64,000 bases of DNA from Gari tellinella. Lineage: Eukaryota > Mollusca > Bivalvia > Cardiida > Psammobiidae. The notes under the pieces were generated by a model. That model did no database searches and was not told the origin of the DNA. It was given only the letters and a program-made list of their open reading frames with translations. The position numbers were made by a program, and so were the translations under genes. Where the stretch lies: the NCBI GenBank assembly GCA_922989275.2, contig OV277871.1, positions 31,940,693 to 32,004,692 of the forward strand. The letters run 5' to 3'. Positions 21,872 to 33,099 of this stretch are shown in pieces. Numbering within the stretch: position 1 is the stretch's first letter; each line of letters opens with the position of its first letter.

Positions 21872-22706
21872 CTAAAATAACATGTGTTCATCCTCAACAA
21901 CAGTTTTACAAAATGGGCATTTACGACCTTCCTTAGCCATGTTCTCATATATTCCTGTCTCAATGCGTATTGGGGCAACCCCGCATCTAAACTTACAAAA
22001 AGCTGACCGATAAATTGGCGATAATATCATAAGACAATATCTTTCGACGACATAATCTTGTTTGATGACTCTTATAAGTTCTGAGTTTGTTCCTCCCTTT
22101 CCCAGAAATGGCATTTGACCTATTTATTGTTGTAGTCCATGTAGTTTTGAAATCTGACATTGTGCATTGTTTAACATTTGTTACCTAAGTTTTCTTACAA
22201 ATTTTGAGATCAAAATTACCTGAAGTAGACAAATCCAGATCGGAAAACTTTGATTTCAAGTAATAAAACAAATTGTTACATGACACAGATGCCTTCTGAT
22301 TTACCCACAAAGCAATGCGTTTATTTAGCCGGTCACAGTGCAAACGAGAAAGTCTGCGCCAGTAATTGGCTAAACAACCCCATTGCTTTACAATTGGAGG
22401 TTCCCATGCCATTTCACAATATTCAGCGGCATTTGGCGTATATTTACCTACGCCTAAGAAATACCGCATAACTCTATTCTGAACAGCATTGATACAGTTA
22501 TTTTCTTTATTTCCCCAAATTAGAGCACTATTATTTAATAATGGCCAAACAATTGAGTCGTACAGTTTCGGAAAAAACGTTAAAAGGTATTCCGCTTGAA
22601 AATAGTAGACAATACGTGGCCGTTTTGAACCGTAGTAGAACCTAGTCTTCAATACGTGACAGTATTGCCTAGTTTTTCTTGGGACAATCTTCTTAACTGT
22701 AGCCAA
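21872..22706 (-). pseudogene. LINE reverse-transcriptase C-terminal region
   Basis: Two minus-strand frames in different phases. The first (22706-22185) reads PKLYDSIVWPLLNNSALIWG, NAVQNRVMRYFLGVGKYTPN and MAWEPPIVKQWGCLANYWRR, the region after the palm in many non-LTR elements. The second (22114-21872) reads SAFCKFRCGVAPIRIETG and RKCPFCKTVVEDEHMLF, the C-terminal Cys motif. The frames are separated by a frameshift or gap. The 5' half and palm are missing. Relative of the LINE at 5395-7143 in domain order, but clearly a different family. Confidence 0.8.
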
Positions 22707-22739
22707 AGTATTAAAGAGAGTCTAGTACTGTAAACTTAG

Positions 22740-23160
22740 TGCTAAGCACTTATGCAAGACTCGTAATTGTTTATCAAGACGGTTTGTTGTATTAGTAAGG
22801 CACAGAAAACATTCCTTTGGAAAACGACCTCACTTCGAGTAGTCGATATCAATGACCAATATTTATCATTGCGTCAATACTTTTCTTTGGGATATGCAGA
22901 CACTTTTTTTATATTTTTGAATGGATGTGTAAAGTAGTTTCTTATTGTATTTAAATCACTAAGCTATCAGGACCGCTTACATAAATTATTTCTTCCACCA
23001 TTTAACTGTAAATTCAACCCGGCTACACACACACCCTCTACACAAAAAATATTCCCCAATTATTATTTTAAAAAACACTCCACGACTTTCGTATAACTAT
23101 ATTTTTACTACTTTTTGTAATCTGTGCGAGTTATATAATTACTAAGTTATTTACGTTGGG
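22740..23160. other. no gene; flank of a tRNA-type repeat at 22970-23035
   Basis: GACCGCTTACATAAATTATT ... TTCAACCCGGCTAC at 22970-23027 matches the outer flank of the tRNA-like repeats at 23195 and 57870, without the tRNA body. Confidence 0.45.
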
Positions 23161-23194
23161 CGCAAACAATGTAATATGGTGAGAGTTATATGCA

Positions 23195-23263
23195 TCAGAC
23201 CGGGACTCGAATCGGGACCTCTCGTTTACAGAGCGAGTGCTATGCTGCTGGGCTAGTCGGACC
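23195..23263 (-). repeat. tRNA-like sequence within a conserved repeat
   Basis: Minus strand: GGTCCGACTAGCCCAGCAGC, TAGCACTCGCTCTGTAAACG, then GGTCCCGATTCGAGTCCCGG. A- and B-box-like motifs are present, but the T stem has mismatches and the position before the putative TGT anticodon is C rather than T. Flanks on both sides (ATATGCA..., GCTTACACAAA) match the copy at 57870, so this is a repeat rather than a working tRNA gene. Confidence 0.6.
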
Positions 23264-23332
23264 GCTTACACAAAATATTCCCCATTGAACCCTAAACTCA
23301 ACTCGGCTACATTTGAAATAGTCATAGCATGA

Positions 23333-23710
23333 ACTATTTTACTGCCCATTGCGTCTTAATGCGACTTTGCAAACAGTTTGGATCCTGATAAGACGCCGCG
23401 TAACTCGGTGTTTGATCAGGATTCAAACCAGAGCACCAGATAAGGGTAGTTTTTCAAAATCTAAAATCTTTATTTCTGAATTAAACCCTATGGTGTCACT
23501 ACTCATTAGAATCGTCTCTTCGAGACGATTCTAATGAGTAGTAACATCATAGGATTTGGTACTAAAAATAGTGAGAAAATGTGGGATCTGTTGAAAAAAC
23601 TACCTCTTATCTGGAGCCCTGATTCAAACTGTTTGACAATCGTATCGTATTAACGACACTATGAATACAGACGATAATTTGGACGATAATCTTGCGATGG
23701 GAAGGTTAAG
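23333..23710. repeat. family C MITE split by family G
   Basis: The core begins AACAGTTTGGATCCTGATAA with GACGCCGCG, is interrupted at ATTCAAAC, and resumes with TGTTTGACAATCGTATCG. The right end GGGAAGGTTAA is decayed. Confidence 0.7.
23429..23621. repeat. family G MITE (hAT-like) nested in C
   Basis: Terminal inverted repeats CAGAGCACCAGATAAG / CTTATCTGGAGCCCTG are flanked by the 8-bp duplication ATTCAAAC (23421-23428 and 23622-23629). The centre is a perfect palindrome around 23497-23543: CTACTCATTAGAATCGTCTC and its inverse. CAG-type ends with 8-bp duplication fit the hAT superfamily. Confidence 0.85.
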
Positions 23711-23719
23711 GCGGACGAT

Positions 23720-24148
23720 CACATCTTGGTCGTGAAAGAGTAAATAAATGCTTTATAAAGAATAACATGTATAACCAAATCTATAAAAATAACCAACAAC
23801 TAATCGTGTCTCTCAAAATAGATTTTTTGTACATTTTATTCTTCTCCCGATTCAAATAATCGACATTTAAATGTACTGTCTATATCGTCATAAATATAAA
23901 GAGTACACATTATTCTATCCAATGTATTTGCGTAATTGAAAACTCATACCATTGCCATTAAGATAATTATTATACGATTTGCTCCATTTAATGCATTTTA
24001 TGCATCAGGTATCTCTATAGATAATCAGAATATTCATTCGTTCGTTTTATTTGAACAGCAGTGCTATATAGAGGCCCTCCAGACAGGCATTACATTTGCA
24101 ATAGCAATTATCAACTTACCCATTTCACTGCTATTTGTTTCGTGCGAG
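23720..24148. other. no recognisable feature
   Basis: AT-rich, no supported gene. Confidence 0.35.
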
Positions 24149-24342
24149 TTTACCCCTTCACCGTTTCATTGTCGTCTGCTTCAATTTTGTTGTTTGCCAT
24201 ATCGTTTCAAAGTTTTAAAAAAGGCAGTTAAGAGTGTCAAACAGTTGGGATCCTGATCAGACGCCGCGTAACGCGGCGCCCGATCAGGATACATAATGTT
24301 TGCAAACGAGCGTTTAAGCGTCAAGGTGAGTGAACGGGTTAA
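24149..24342 (+). repeat. family C MITE
   Basis: TTACCCCTTCACCGTTTC to GAGTGAACGGGTTAA, with core GGATCCTGATCAGACGCCGC and inverse. Confidence 0.9.
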
Positions 24343-24416
24343 AAACGAATGTCTTGACAAAATACTGCGCAATTGTTGTTAATAGTACAGACCACGGACG
24401 GCCAAGACCAGGCACA

Positions 24417-24740
24417 TACAGCAATCCCTTTCTACAGCAACATCTCATGGGGGACAAAGATTGTTTGTGCTGTTCGGAGGGTGTTACTATAGGGATTCAA
24501 TTTGCTTATATTTGCAAACAGCTTGAATCTATATCAGACGACGCGTACCGCGGCATCTGATCTTGATTCACGCTGTTTGTTGCTTGTCTTTATAATTTTC
24601 CTGTCGATATATCGAATATGAAAATTTGAGAAAAAACAGAAAACAATAGTTTTAATCAGACGATATTGCAGCCGTTTTGGACATAATCGTCTTGTTTGTG
24701 GAACAAAGGCAAACGTTTTTGTTAGAAGGGAGTAATATGT
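24417..24740 (+). repeat. family B MITE
   Basis: TACAGCAATCCCTTTCTAC with CATGGGGGACAAAG. The core GAATCTATATCAGACGACGC is partly mutated. The right end decays after TTAGAAGGGAGTAA. Confidence 0.75.
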
Positions 24741-25029
24741 TTGTAATGTCGCCCTTTGGTGCCGTTGGCAGTTAAATAGTTCATCTACGAAGTAACCTGT
24801 TTGGGACTGGATTTGACGTTGAGTTACTACACATTTAAAGGGCACCAATAGCTGGTTTATAAAAGCTTTCTTTTGGAAACAATAATGTAGTCCTCCCAGG
24901 TTCGTTTCAAAGTGAATAGGCTATATATCATACATTGTAGCATTTATTGTTCCCGGAAAAAAATACGGTATTTTCCCATTAATATCCGTTGCAAACGAAT
25001 ACAACCAGTATAAGATACCGAAAACTCTT

Positions 25030-25112
25030 CATTCCCCCTGCCTAAAACAACTCCCTCCGAACAACACTAGAAATCTCTGTTCCCAATTTAGCGTTGTTGT
25101 AGAGAGGGAGCG
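25030..25112 (-). repeat. family B MITE fragment
   Basis: ACAACTCCCTCCGAACAACA through GTTGTTGTAGAGAGGGAGCG, the reversed left terminus of B. Confidence 0.65.
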
Positions 25113-25292
25113 CTGTTCTAATTTTATAAACAATGACACTTACGACGACTTTGCATAACGTTTCAATCCTGATGAGACGGCATATAAAACGACATCTTAT
25201 AAATAATGCAAATTGTTTGGCACTCGTATCAATGTGTTTCATATACATGCTTTAATTCCTACACAAAGGGTTGTAGATAACTGTTCAATAGA

Positions 25293-25507
25293 GTTAACCC
25301 TTAGCCCGCCAAATAAATTGTTGTCTGCTATATTTCTCGTCTGCTTCAAGTTTCAAAGTGCTTTTAAGTTGCTCAAAATTGCTGAAAATGTTGTCCGAGT
25401 GTCAAACAGCTTGGATCCGGATGAGACGCCGAGTTACTCGGCGTCTCATCCGGATCCAAGCTGTTTGCATATGGAGCTGTAGTCGTGAGTGGCAGGCTAA
25501 GGGTTAA
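25293..25507 (+). repeat. family C MITE, full length
   Basis: TTAACCCTTAGCCCGCC to GGCAGGCTAAGGGTTAA, with terminal inverted repeats matching over about 14 bp and TTAA at both edges. The core GGATCCGGATGAGACGCCGA and its inverse is perfect. Confidence 0.92.
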
Positions 25508-25654
25508 TAACATTGCGTTCATTTAACCCTATCATGATCATATTTTTCGGGAGATTTTTACCCCTTTGCCGCTTAATTGTCGTCTGCTTCAGTATTGTTG
25601 TCTTCAAGGCGCATTTCAAAGTTAGATCTAAGGTTGTATGACTTTATAAATATC

Positions 25655-27521
25655 AATAATAATAATAATTCTTTATTCAATCAGTAACTTGAATTAACAA
25701 ACTCCTCGTTACTCACAACATATTTACAGATGACCATAGTGGCCAAACAAACATGCATATAATAATAAAAACAAGTATTTCAAATGATAGTAAATCTATT
25801 TTCGAAAATTTAGAATTTGAGGTTGTACCGCTATTTTCATGACAAAAAAGATATTAAATGATCATTTTGTGTAAATGATTAGATAATAAAACACTAAGTC
25901 GTATACAAATCAATCAAGGTAGTTCAGTGCAGCTTTCCTCATATCAAAAGCTTCATAGACATACCTTGATAGATTTAGTAAGGTTTTGGAACTATTTGAT
26001 TTCATCAACTCTATTTATTAGCACTTGGGTTTTGGTAAAAATAACGTTAAAGATATTTTTTCTTAAGTCAGTATACAGAGAACATGCTAAAACAAAACTC
26101 ATCTTCTATGTCATGCTTGTAACAAAACACACAATACCTTTACTCTCTTTCAGTTCTGCCTTCACCGTAACGCCCGGATTCAATACTTAAATTATGGGAT
26201 GATAATCTCAACGTAGCTAAAATATACATGTACTTTTTTGGTAAAACAGTAAGATAATGTAGGTGTTCAAAAGTTTCTTTGAAAAATATGTATGTATATA
26301 AAACGTTAGACTCTTGGACAGAAGCACACCAAGACTGTTTAAATACGTCCACTACTCTGGCTTTAAAAACAACATGAAACTTACTTAAATCCACCGTATA
26401 TTGATTTAGCCAAACATAGGAAAAACCATAATCATCTAAAAGTTTTTTAACATCACTTAACCAGTTGGTTTTACTCTTGTTAAGATCATCACCCATTTCA
26501 CTTAACAATGATTGAAGAATAATAGTTTCACTTAGTACAAGTTTGCACCAGTACTTAATAGCTCTGCTATACCTATTGATATACAATGGATACCTACCTA
26601 ACTCGCCGTAAATACACATGTTACATGTAGAAGCTCTAACGCCTAATACTCACTTACAAAATTTGAAATGCAGCTTCTACAATTGTTTACTTTTTGTGCA
26701 GCCCCACACTTCACATGAGTAATTCAAGATGAATCCTACGAAGGCATCGAAAAGCTGACAAAAAGTATTTGGTTTAAAGCAATACTTTTTAACGTTTACA
26801 ACCAATGTATTAAGGGCTTTGAATACCTTACCTGTTAATGTACTTATATAACTGTTAAATGTGCCAGTATAACTAAATACAACACCTAGATAAGTAAAAT
26901 CATCTACAATTTCTATTGTTTGGCCTTTATATTTCCAAACATATTCCATCGGTACTCTGTCCCTATTTCTGAAAAGCATTATCTTTGTTTTATTCACATT
27001 GACCTCTAACCCCCATCTGTCACAATACCTTTCCAAATTATCTAAACTATTCTGTAATTCGCTTGGATCAGACCCAAATATCACCATGTCATCCGCAAAT
27101 AAAAGCAAAATAAGGTTTATTTGATCAAGAGTCAGTCCGCTACTTATTCTGTCTGAAAGAAACAGCTCAAGGTCATTAAGATACAGAGCAAACAGTATCG
27201 ATGATATTACCTACCCTTGCTTTAAACCAATCGCATATTCGTAGAAGGATGAATAAACATCACAATGCTTAACACACATTTTAACTATTGAATACACTTC
27301 TTTAATGATCCGTAACATTTTACCCTTAATACCTACCCTAAACAATTTCAGCCAAAGACCATGGTGATACACACTGTCAAATTCCTTTTTCAAATCAACA
27401 AAGGCGCTAAATAATGTCCCCTTATTACGCAATATTTTTTGAATTGTTGCATTCAACACAAATATAGCCTGTTGTTGAGCGGCCCTTTCTAAACCCAAAT
27501 TGGGCATTATTATTATCATTA
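25655..27521 (-). mobile_element. 5'-truncated LINE with 12-bp target duplication
   Basis: TTTATAAATATC occurs at 25643-25654 and 27522-27533, bracketing a minus-strand LINE whose 3' end is an (ATT)n tract next to 25655. One continuous frame (27519 to 26140) encodes reverse transcriptase from motif LFSAFVDLKKEFDSV (first catalytic Asp) through LFADDMVIF (the paired Asp box), VNKTKIMLF and LGVVFSYTGTF to YGELGRYPLYINRYSRA. It is broken by only three in-frame stops (about 27208, 26676, 26645), so it is a fairly young dead copy. The endonuclease and N-terminus are lost to 5' truncation. Confidence 0.92.
26140..27519 (-). pseudogene. LINE reverse transcriptase, three in-frame stops
   Basis: The three open segments (27519-27211, 27108-26677, 26619-26140) share one reading frame. 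TAG replaces a codon just after YAIGLKQG; a second TAG follows CTKSKQL; and a TGA follows in KFCK. Catalytic motifs FVDLKKEFD and FADD are intact. The C-terminal part continues LDDYGFSYVWLNQYT and LRLSSHNLSIESGRYGEG, which is typical of the LINE thumb and connection region. Family likely RTE-X, CR1 or Jockey type, by eye only. Confidence 0.88.
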
Positions 27522-27702
27522 TTTATAAATATCGATAAAAGTGTCAACAAGTTGGAGTCCTTATCAGACGCCGCAAGCGCGCTTTAAAGCGTCATTGAGA
27601 GTGAAGGGTTAAATCGATCAATTTCCTATATGTGTGTTCTTGCTGTAAAAACGTTAAACCTTAACGTTAAACGTTATGATTGACTGCTAGAATTATGACT
27701 CA

Positions 27703-28049
27703 TACAGTGCTCTATCTCTTCATCGACACCCAATGGGAGACACACAATATGTGTGGTGTTCGGAGTGAGTCGTTATAGGGAGGGGAATTGATTTACATTT
27801 GCAAACAGCTTGAATCCAGATCAGACGCCGCGTAAGTCGGCGTCTAATCTGGATTCGAGCTGTTTGTCACTCATATTTTTTTCTGTCAAAATGTGCATTA
27901 TTTAACTTTGAGAAAAACAGCAGACAACAATTTTAAGCAGGCGACATTGCAGTCGTGGATAGGTTGGACATAATTGTTCTGCTGTGACAAAGGTCGTTGT
28001 TAGGAGTGAATCGTTGTTGGGAGGGCCTTTGTAGTGAGTGTGCATTGTA
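27703..28049 (+). repeat. family B MITE, full length
   Basis: TACAGTGCTCTATCTC with CACCCAATGGGAGACACA, core GAATCCAGATCAGACGCCGC and inverse, and right end GTGAGTGTGCATTGTA. Confidence 0.9.
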
Positions 28050-28056
28050 TATTTAA

Positions 28057-28187
28057 GAAATAATCTATGTTCTACCGTTGTGAAACGGTATTTTACAACG
28101 GTGGGGAGTTGTGGTGCGCAGGAATTGACCACGAAGGACCGACCGTTGTAATATACCGTTTCACAACGATAGAACATAGATTATTTC
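28057..28187. repeat. 131-bp hairpin with 46-bp arms
   Basis: GAAATAATCTATGTTCTACC GTTGTGAAACGGTA on the left is matched by its inverse at the right with two or three mismatches. The 35-40 bp loop contains GTTGTGGTGCGCAGG. No protein-coding potential and no clear target duplication. Confidence 0.8.
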
Positions 28188-28603
28188 GATTCTAACATTT
28201 TAGAGAAATTCATTAGAAAGGAAATAAAATGATCCATACTTATTTCCTCAGCGGATATAGTTTTTCGACCGAATAACTTTTTCCGCGGCATTACAAGAAT
28301 CTAACACCCAACAGCAAATTTACATTTACCTATCCACAATCTAGCATAGAACAAACTTTACATGAAACAAGACAGAAGAATAGGAAAATTACAGTAACAT
28401 GACTGATTAAAAGTATATGGTCTTTACGGGCTATATGAATAACGTAAGAAATTTCAAAATACATAACGTATGAATGCATGAGGTCACGGCATGTCATATA
28501 ACCGCGGGAGGAACGGGGTAGAGAAGAGCGTTGTAAAACGTCTCAGGTATACAACGATGAGCTTGTTCTATTTTTAGAGTGACCGAAATGCGTGTCATGT
28601 TAG
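28188..28603. other. unassigned stretch bounded by GATTCTAACA repeats
   Basis: GATTCTAACA at about 28188 and its inverse TGTTAGAATC at about 28594 bound 0.4 kb without coding sequence. The 10-bp match is too short to call an element. Confidence 0.3.
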
Positions 28604-28773
28604 AATCTTCCGTAATTAATCATACATATGTGTTTCAAAGTGTTATCGTAGTGGTTTGCATTTTTAAACAAAATCGTGTTGGTTTTCCAAAAACAATTTG
28701 GAAGATGGCGTAAAAAAACTCCAAGGCGTGGTGTCCAGCATTAATTCTTTCGGCGTCAAATTGTTCGTGAGAT

Positions 28774-28949
28774 TTTAACATTTCACCGCTACATTGTCGT
28801 CTGCTTCAATATTGTTGTCTGCGAAAAGTAAGATTTAAGGTAGTATAACTTAATAAATATAGAAACGTATGCCAAACAGTTTGGATCCTGATCAGGATCC
28901 AAACTGTTTGCAGAGTCGACTTTAAGCTAATTCAGCTTGAAAGGGTTAA
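28774..28949 (+). repeat. family C MITE, loop deleted
   Basis: TTAACATTTCACCGCTAC to CTTGAAAGGGTTAA. The core is reduced to GGATCCTGATCAGGATCC, so the GACGCCG...CGGCGTC stem tip has been lost. Confidence 0.88.
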
Positions 28950-29072
28950 ACATTTATTCATAGATAAGATATATATGTATGTTTTATGAAACAAAGATAT
29001 ACTTTAATAATGGCCACTTTAGACCATATCGATTCAGGAATACTAGTATTTACGAAAGAACAATTATACTCC

Positions 29073-29315
29073 TACGGTGGAGAAAACGTTATTCTTTCCC
29101 GTTTAAACGCAAACGAAACGCAAACGTAACTCGCTAAAATGTAGCAAATTTCTGATTATTTTATTTAAACCGGAATTGCAAACAGTTTGGAGCCTGATCA
29201 GACGCCGGGTTACCCGGCGTCTGATCTGGCTCCAAACTGTTTGCATGGAAAATAATAGATTTAGCGTAAACCCGTTTATTGAATAGAATAAAAGAATAAC
29301 GTTTTCTCCACTGTA
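29073..29315 (-). repeat. family A MITE, full length
   Basis: TACGGTGGAGAAAACGTT to CGTTTTCTCCACTGTA, with intact core. Confidence 0.92.
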
Positions 29316-29820
29316 CTCCTATCCATTAATGCAGATAATGTTGTAATCTGACAGGGTTCAATCGATAGTATACCAGTTCGGTAATAGATCTGTCTAGCAC
29401 CATTTGTAATTGAAAAGTCACTATTAATGCCTCGTATCCTACAGTTTATCTGGAAATAACAGTGCAGACAATAAGCATATACGTTTAACCATTAGCATTT
29501 GATGGACGACGTTGCGCTTACTGTTGCAAAACTTTCTGGATTTAGATTAGACGTCGATGATTCCGGCGTCTCATCAAAATTGTAACTGTGTGATACGCTG
29601 ATGCCAAATTTTCTAATTTATGGTCGAATGTCATGTTGAAGATTAATTGCTGTCGAGCAGTGGCTACATGTACTTAAGGTTAAAACCAATGAGCAGTATC
29701 ATCATATATGGAAGAAAAATTAAGATAGCAAACGTCGAATATTACCTAGCTTAAAAGATGTTGAAAACATTTTGCTAGCTATTCTGCAACTGCCAGAGGA
29801 CGAGTGTTGACATATTGGTG
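29316..29820. other. no recognisable feature
   Basis: A weak core-like remnant (TTTAGATTAGACGTCGATGA) occurs near 29541; otherwise nothing. Confidence 0.35.
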
Positions 29821-30069
29821 TACAGTAGAGACAACGTTATTCTTTCCCGTTTAAACGCAAACGAAACGTAAACGCATGGCAATAAAACGTAGATAATGAC
29901 AATTGGTTGACAATTCTCATGATTTATTTTCATCTGCGTGGCAAACAGTTTGAAGCCATATCAGACGTCAGGTAACCCGGCGTCTGATCAGGCTTCAAAC
30001 TGTTTGCAATGGAAATAATAGTTTGAGCGTAATGAGTTTATTTGGAAAAATAACGTTTTCTCTACTGTA
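29821..30069 (-). repeat. family A MITE, full length
   Basis: TACAGTAGAGACAACGTT to CGTTTTCTCTACTGTA, with core GAAGCCATATCAGACGTCAG. Confidence 0.9.
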
Positions 30070-30965
30070 CACGTGTATTGAGGCTAAGGTTTCTAGACGA
30101 ATAGCTAATGCACAATAACCTAATCTCATGACAGTAGTCTATTAGTGTTAGAAGCGCCTGGTCTGGCAAATGCAAGAAAGAGGACTTAAATCATTAACAA
30201 TACGTTGCCATATTTGCTTTGTTTTTATTCTAGCGTGTGCCAATGCTTGGAGCATACTTTTCCTAAACAAGCTTTACATACAATGTATACTTCAAGTATG
30301 GCTCAAATAGTTTAAATGTGTTCTTTAAAGAGATCAGGTGTTTTTTATTTCCCAACAAACGAATTAAATAAGTTGGTATCTATTGCGAAAAGAAGAAAAA
30401 CAAAGATACAGATACAAGTTTTATTTAGAGTCGTGCTGTTTACAAACAAATACCATTAGTTATGAATAGCTACATGTATTGGCCGACATATTAACACATG
30501 CTGAGAGTAATATAACAAATACATATCCTTTGTTAATAAGCACATAGAACAAAATATGTATCACAGGTATGATTAGAAACAACATTTGAATCACAGACAT
30601 TTACACAATACAGATAAATAACAGTTATGTCATCTCACAGTGGGAAGGGTCAGTTAAAAGTAAAAACGAGTGATGCTAACTTAATACAATACAAATAAAA
30701 TAAATAATATTACTATTGTATTAGTTGCCAGATATCTGATCAAAGTGCACACTGTTTGTAATGATAATGTCGTCTTGCGCAGCGGATTAATGTTGAAAAT
30801 AAACCATAAAGTTCTGAATGTCAAATATTCCAATATCGCAAATGCATATTCTAACACTGCAATTGCATCATATCACGTGATACATTTTACATGTTGTCGT
30901 TGCTTCATTTCCGCCTGAACAAACATTAACCACTGCACTGCCTTTACCCGAATACAGTTACATGT
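30070..30965. other. no recognisable feature
   Basis: AT-rich. An acceptor-like TTTTTATTCTAG near 30231 is followed by a short frame, but no phase-compatible donor is seen. Confidence 0.35.
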
Positions 30966-31218
30966 ATAACAGAGGAGAATCCGTTATTCTTTCCCGTTTA
31001 AATGCAAACGAAATGCAAACGCAAAGAACTAAAACGTAGAAAAGTGTAACTTTTGGACAATTCTGATAATGCATGTTGATCTGAGTGGCAAACAGTTTGG
31101 AGCCTGATTAGACGCCGGGTTACCCGGCGTCTAATCAGGCTCCAAACTGTTTGCAATTGAAATAATAGTTTTAGCGAAAACGCGTTTATTGGGAAAGAAT
31201 AACGTTTTTTCTACGGTA
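30966..31218 (-). repeat. family A MITE, full length
   Basis: TAACAGAGGAGAATCCGTT to TTTTTTCTACGGTA. The core carries GATTAGACGCCGGG on both arms, so the change is mirrored. Confidence 0.92.
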
Positions 31219-31399
31219 ATTGCCAACAGTTTGAATCCTGATCAGACGCCGCATAACGCGGCGTGATCAGACGCCGCATAAACTATTTGATCTTTATTTC
31301 AATATGTCTTTAGCCTAAATATCTAAAATTTACATTTGATTCATACACGAAGCCGACATTTGTATACAATTGATGAAGTCATGGCAGTGAATGGGTTAA
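31219..31399 (-). repeat. family C MITE, core duplicated
   Basis: GAATCCTGATCAGACGCCGC is followed by a second TGATCAGACGCCGCATAA instead of the inverse arm. The right end is GGCAGTGAATGGGTTAA. Confidence 0.75.
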
Positions 31400-31510
31400 A
31401 ATTCGCGGATTCGAGTTTTTAAGACATTTGCAGATGTGGCAATCAATTTCAAGATTAAATCCATGATGTTTGTCCCATCGATAAAACAGACCCGATGCCA
31501 TTATAAAGTT

Positions 31511-31731
31511 TCAACGGAGAAGACGTTTTTCATTCCCGGTTAAACGCAAACGCTATGCATTTCAATATTGAATTCTCAGTTTTGTTTGAATTTTCTTTTA
31601 CACAATTCGGTAACAATTTAATCCGGCGTCTGATCAGGCTCCAAACGGTTTGCAATGAAAATAATAGATTTTGCGTAAAAAACGTGTTGGGCTGGGTTTT
31701 TGATTAAAAGATAACGTTTTCTCCACTTTAA
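31511..31731 (-). repeat. family A MITE, partial core
   Basis: CAACGGAGAAGACGTTTTTC to ACGTTTTCTCCACTTTA. The left half of the core is missing. Confidence 0.75.
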
Positions 31732-31740
31732 GTCTGTCGA

Positions 31741-31960
31741 GTGGAGAATACATTTTCCTTTCCCAATCAAAGCGTTTACCTATTATTTCCCGTGCAAAAA
31801 TGTTTCGAGCCAGATGAGACGCTGGTTAACCCGTGGTATGATCAAGCTCCAAACTTTTAGCTACTGAAAGTAAAATGGCAAGAATAGCCAACTAGTAGAT
31901 AGTTTCTACGTTTAATTGCATTATGTTTGCGTTTCGTTAGCGTTTAAATAGGAAAGAGTA
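31741..31960 (+). repeat. family A MITE, degenerate
   Basis: GTGGAGAATACATTTTCC to GTTTAAATAGGAAAGAGTAC, with a decayed core. Confidence 0.7.
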
Positions 31961-32018
31961 CAGGTGGCTGCAAAATGTATACCATACCTAAGGCAGAAAT
32001 GTACAATAAGGAGACACC

Positions 32019-32267
32019 TACAGTGGAGAATCTGTTATTCTTTCCCAATAAACGCGTTTACGCTAAAACTATTATTTGCAGTGCAAACAGTTTGGAGCCA
32101 GATAAGACGCCGGGTAACCCGGCGTCTGATCAGGCTCCAAACTGTTTGCCACCAAGATAAACAAGAATTATCAGAATTGTCCAAAAGTTGTACTTTTCTA
32201 CGTTTTAGTGCTTTGCGTTTGCGTACGTTTGCGTTTATTGGGAAATAATAACAGATTATCCACTGTA
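32019..32267 (+). repeat. family A MITE, full length
   Basis: TACAGTGGAGAATCTGTT to CAGATTATCCACTGTA, with a perfect core except GATAAGACG on the left arm. Confidence 0.95.
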
Positions 32268-32406
32268 TATTAATTGTTTCCTGCATTTAGTGGTCGTATC
32301 TTTTTATAGAACACCATGCATTTTCATTCGCTGGTCGCTTAACATGAGCCTTACTGAATCCTGATTAGGTGTATTTCCTAGACGAGGAATATCTATGGGG
32401 AGTCTA

Positions 32407-32752
32407 TACAGTGGTCCCTCTCTACTACTACAACACCCAATGGGAGGCAAATTTTATGTGTGTTATAAGAAGGGACATTGGCTTACATTTTTCAAACAGC
32501 TTGAATCCAGATTAGACGCCGCGTAACGCGGCGTCTGATCTGAATTCAAGATTTGTGTCACTCGTCATTTTGTTTTTTCTGTCAAAAAGTCCAATATGTG
32601 CCTTTGAGAAAAACAGCAGACGACAATAGTAAGAAGACGATATTGCAGCCATGAAAATGTCGGACATAATTGTATTTTTGAAACCAGCGGAGAGCGTGGT
32701 TGTAAGGAGGTAATCGTTGTTCAGAGGGCCGTTGTAAGGAGGGAGCCCTGTA
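32407..32752 (+). repeat. family B MITE, full length
   Basis: TACAGTGGTCCCTCTC with CACCCAATGGGAGGC, core GAATCCAGATTAGACGCCGC and inverse, and right end TTGTAAGGAGGGAGCCCTGTA. Confidence 0.92.
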
Positions 32753-32786
32753 AACCATATTCATTGTTAAGACAAACGCCAGTTGT

Positions 32787-32849
32787 ACAGTGGATAAGTC
32801 TTTATTTTTCATTCCCGAAAAGGGCAAACGAAACGCAAATGCATTGAAG
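32787..32849 (-). repeat. family A MITE fragment
   Basis: TACAGTGGATAAGTCTTT through AAACGAAACGCAAATGCATT, only the first 60 bp, abutting the next copy. Confidence 0.65.
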
Positions 32850-33099
32850 TACAGTGGAGAATCTGTTATTCTTTCCCGTTTAAACGCAAACGTACGCTAA
32901 CGCAAAGCACTAAAACGTAGAAAAGTACAACTTTTGGACAATGCTGATAATTCATGTTTATCTTGGTGGCAAACAGTTTGGAGCCTGATCAGACGCCGGG
33001 ATACCCGGCGTCTGATCTGGCTTCAAACTGTTTGCACTGCAAATAATAGTTTTAGCGTAAACGCGTTTATTGGGAAAGAATAACAGATTCTCTACTGTA
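32850..33099 (-). repeat. family A MITE, full length
   Basis: TACAGTGGAGAATCTGTT to CAGATTCTCTACTGTA, with a near-perfect core. Confidence 0.95.

Larger units (their letters stand above)
25557..27612 (+). repeat. family C MITE split by a LINE
   Basis: Left arm TTTACCCCTTTGCCGC, TCGTCTGCTTCAGTATTG up to 25654. It resumes at 27522 with GTGTCAACAAGTTGGAGTCC and ends TTGAGAGTGAAGGGTTAA. The intervening 1,867 bp is a LINE. Confidence 0.88.

Noticed and set aside
25160..25205. CTGATGAGACGG as a hammerhead core
   Set aside because: It is a mutated C-type core (CTGATCAGACGC) with no ribozyme stems.
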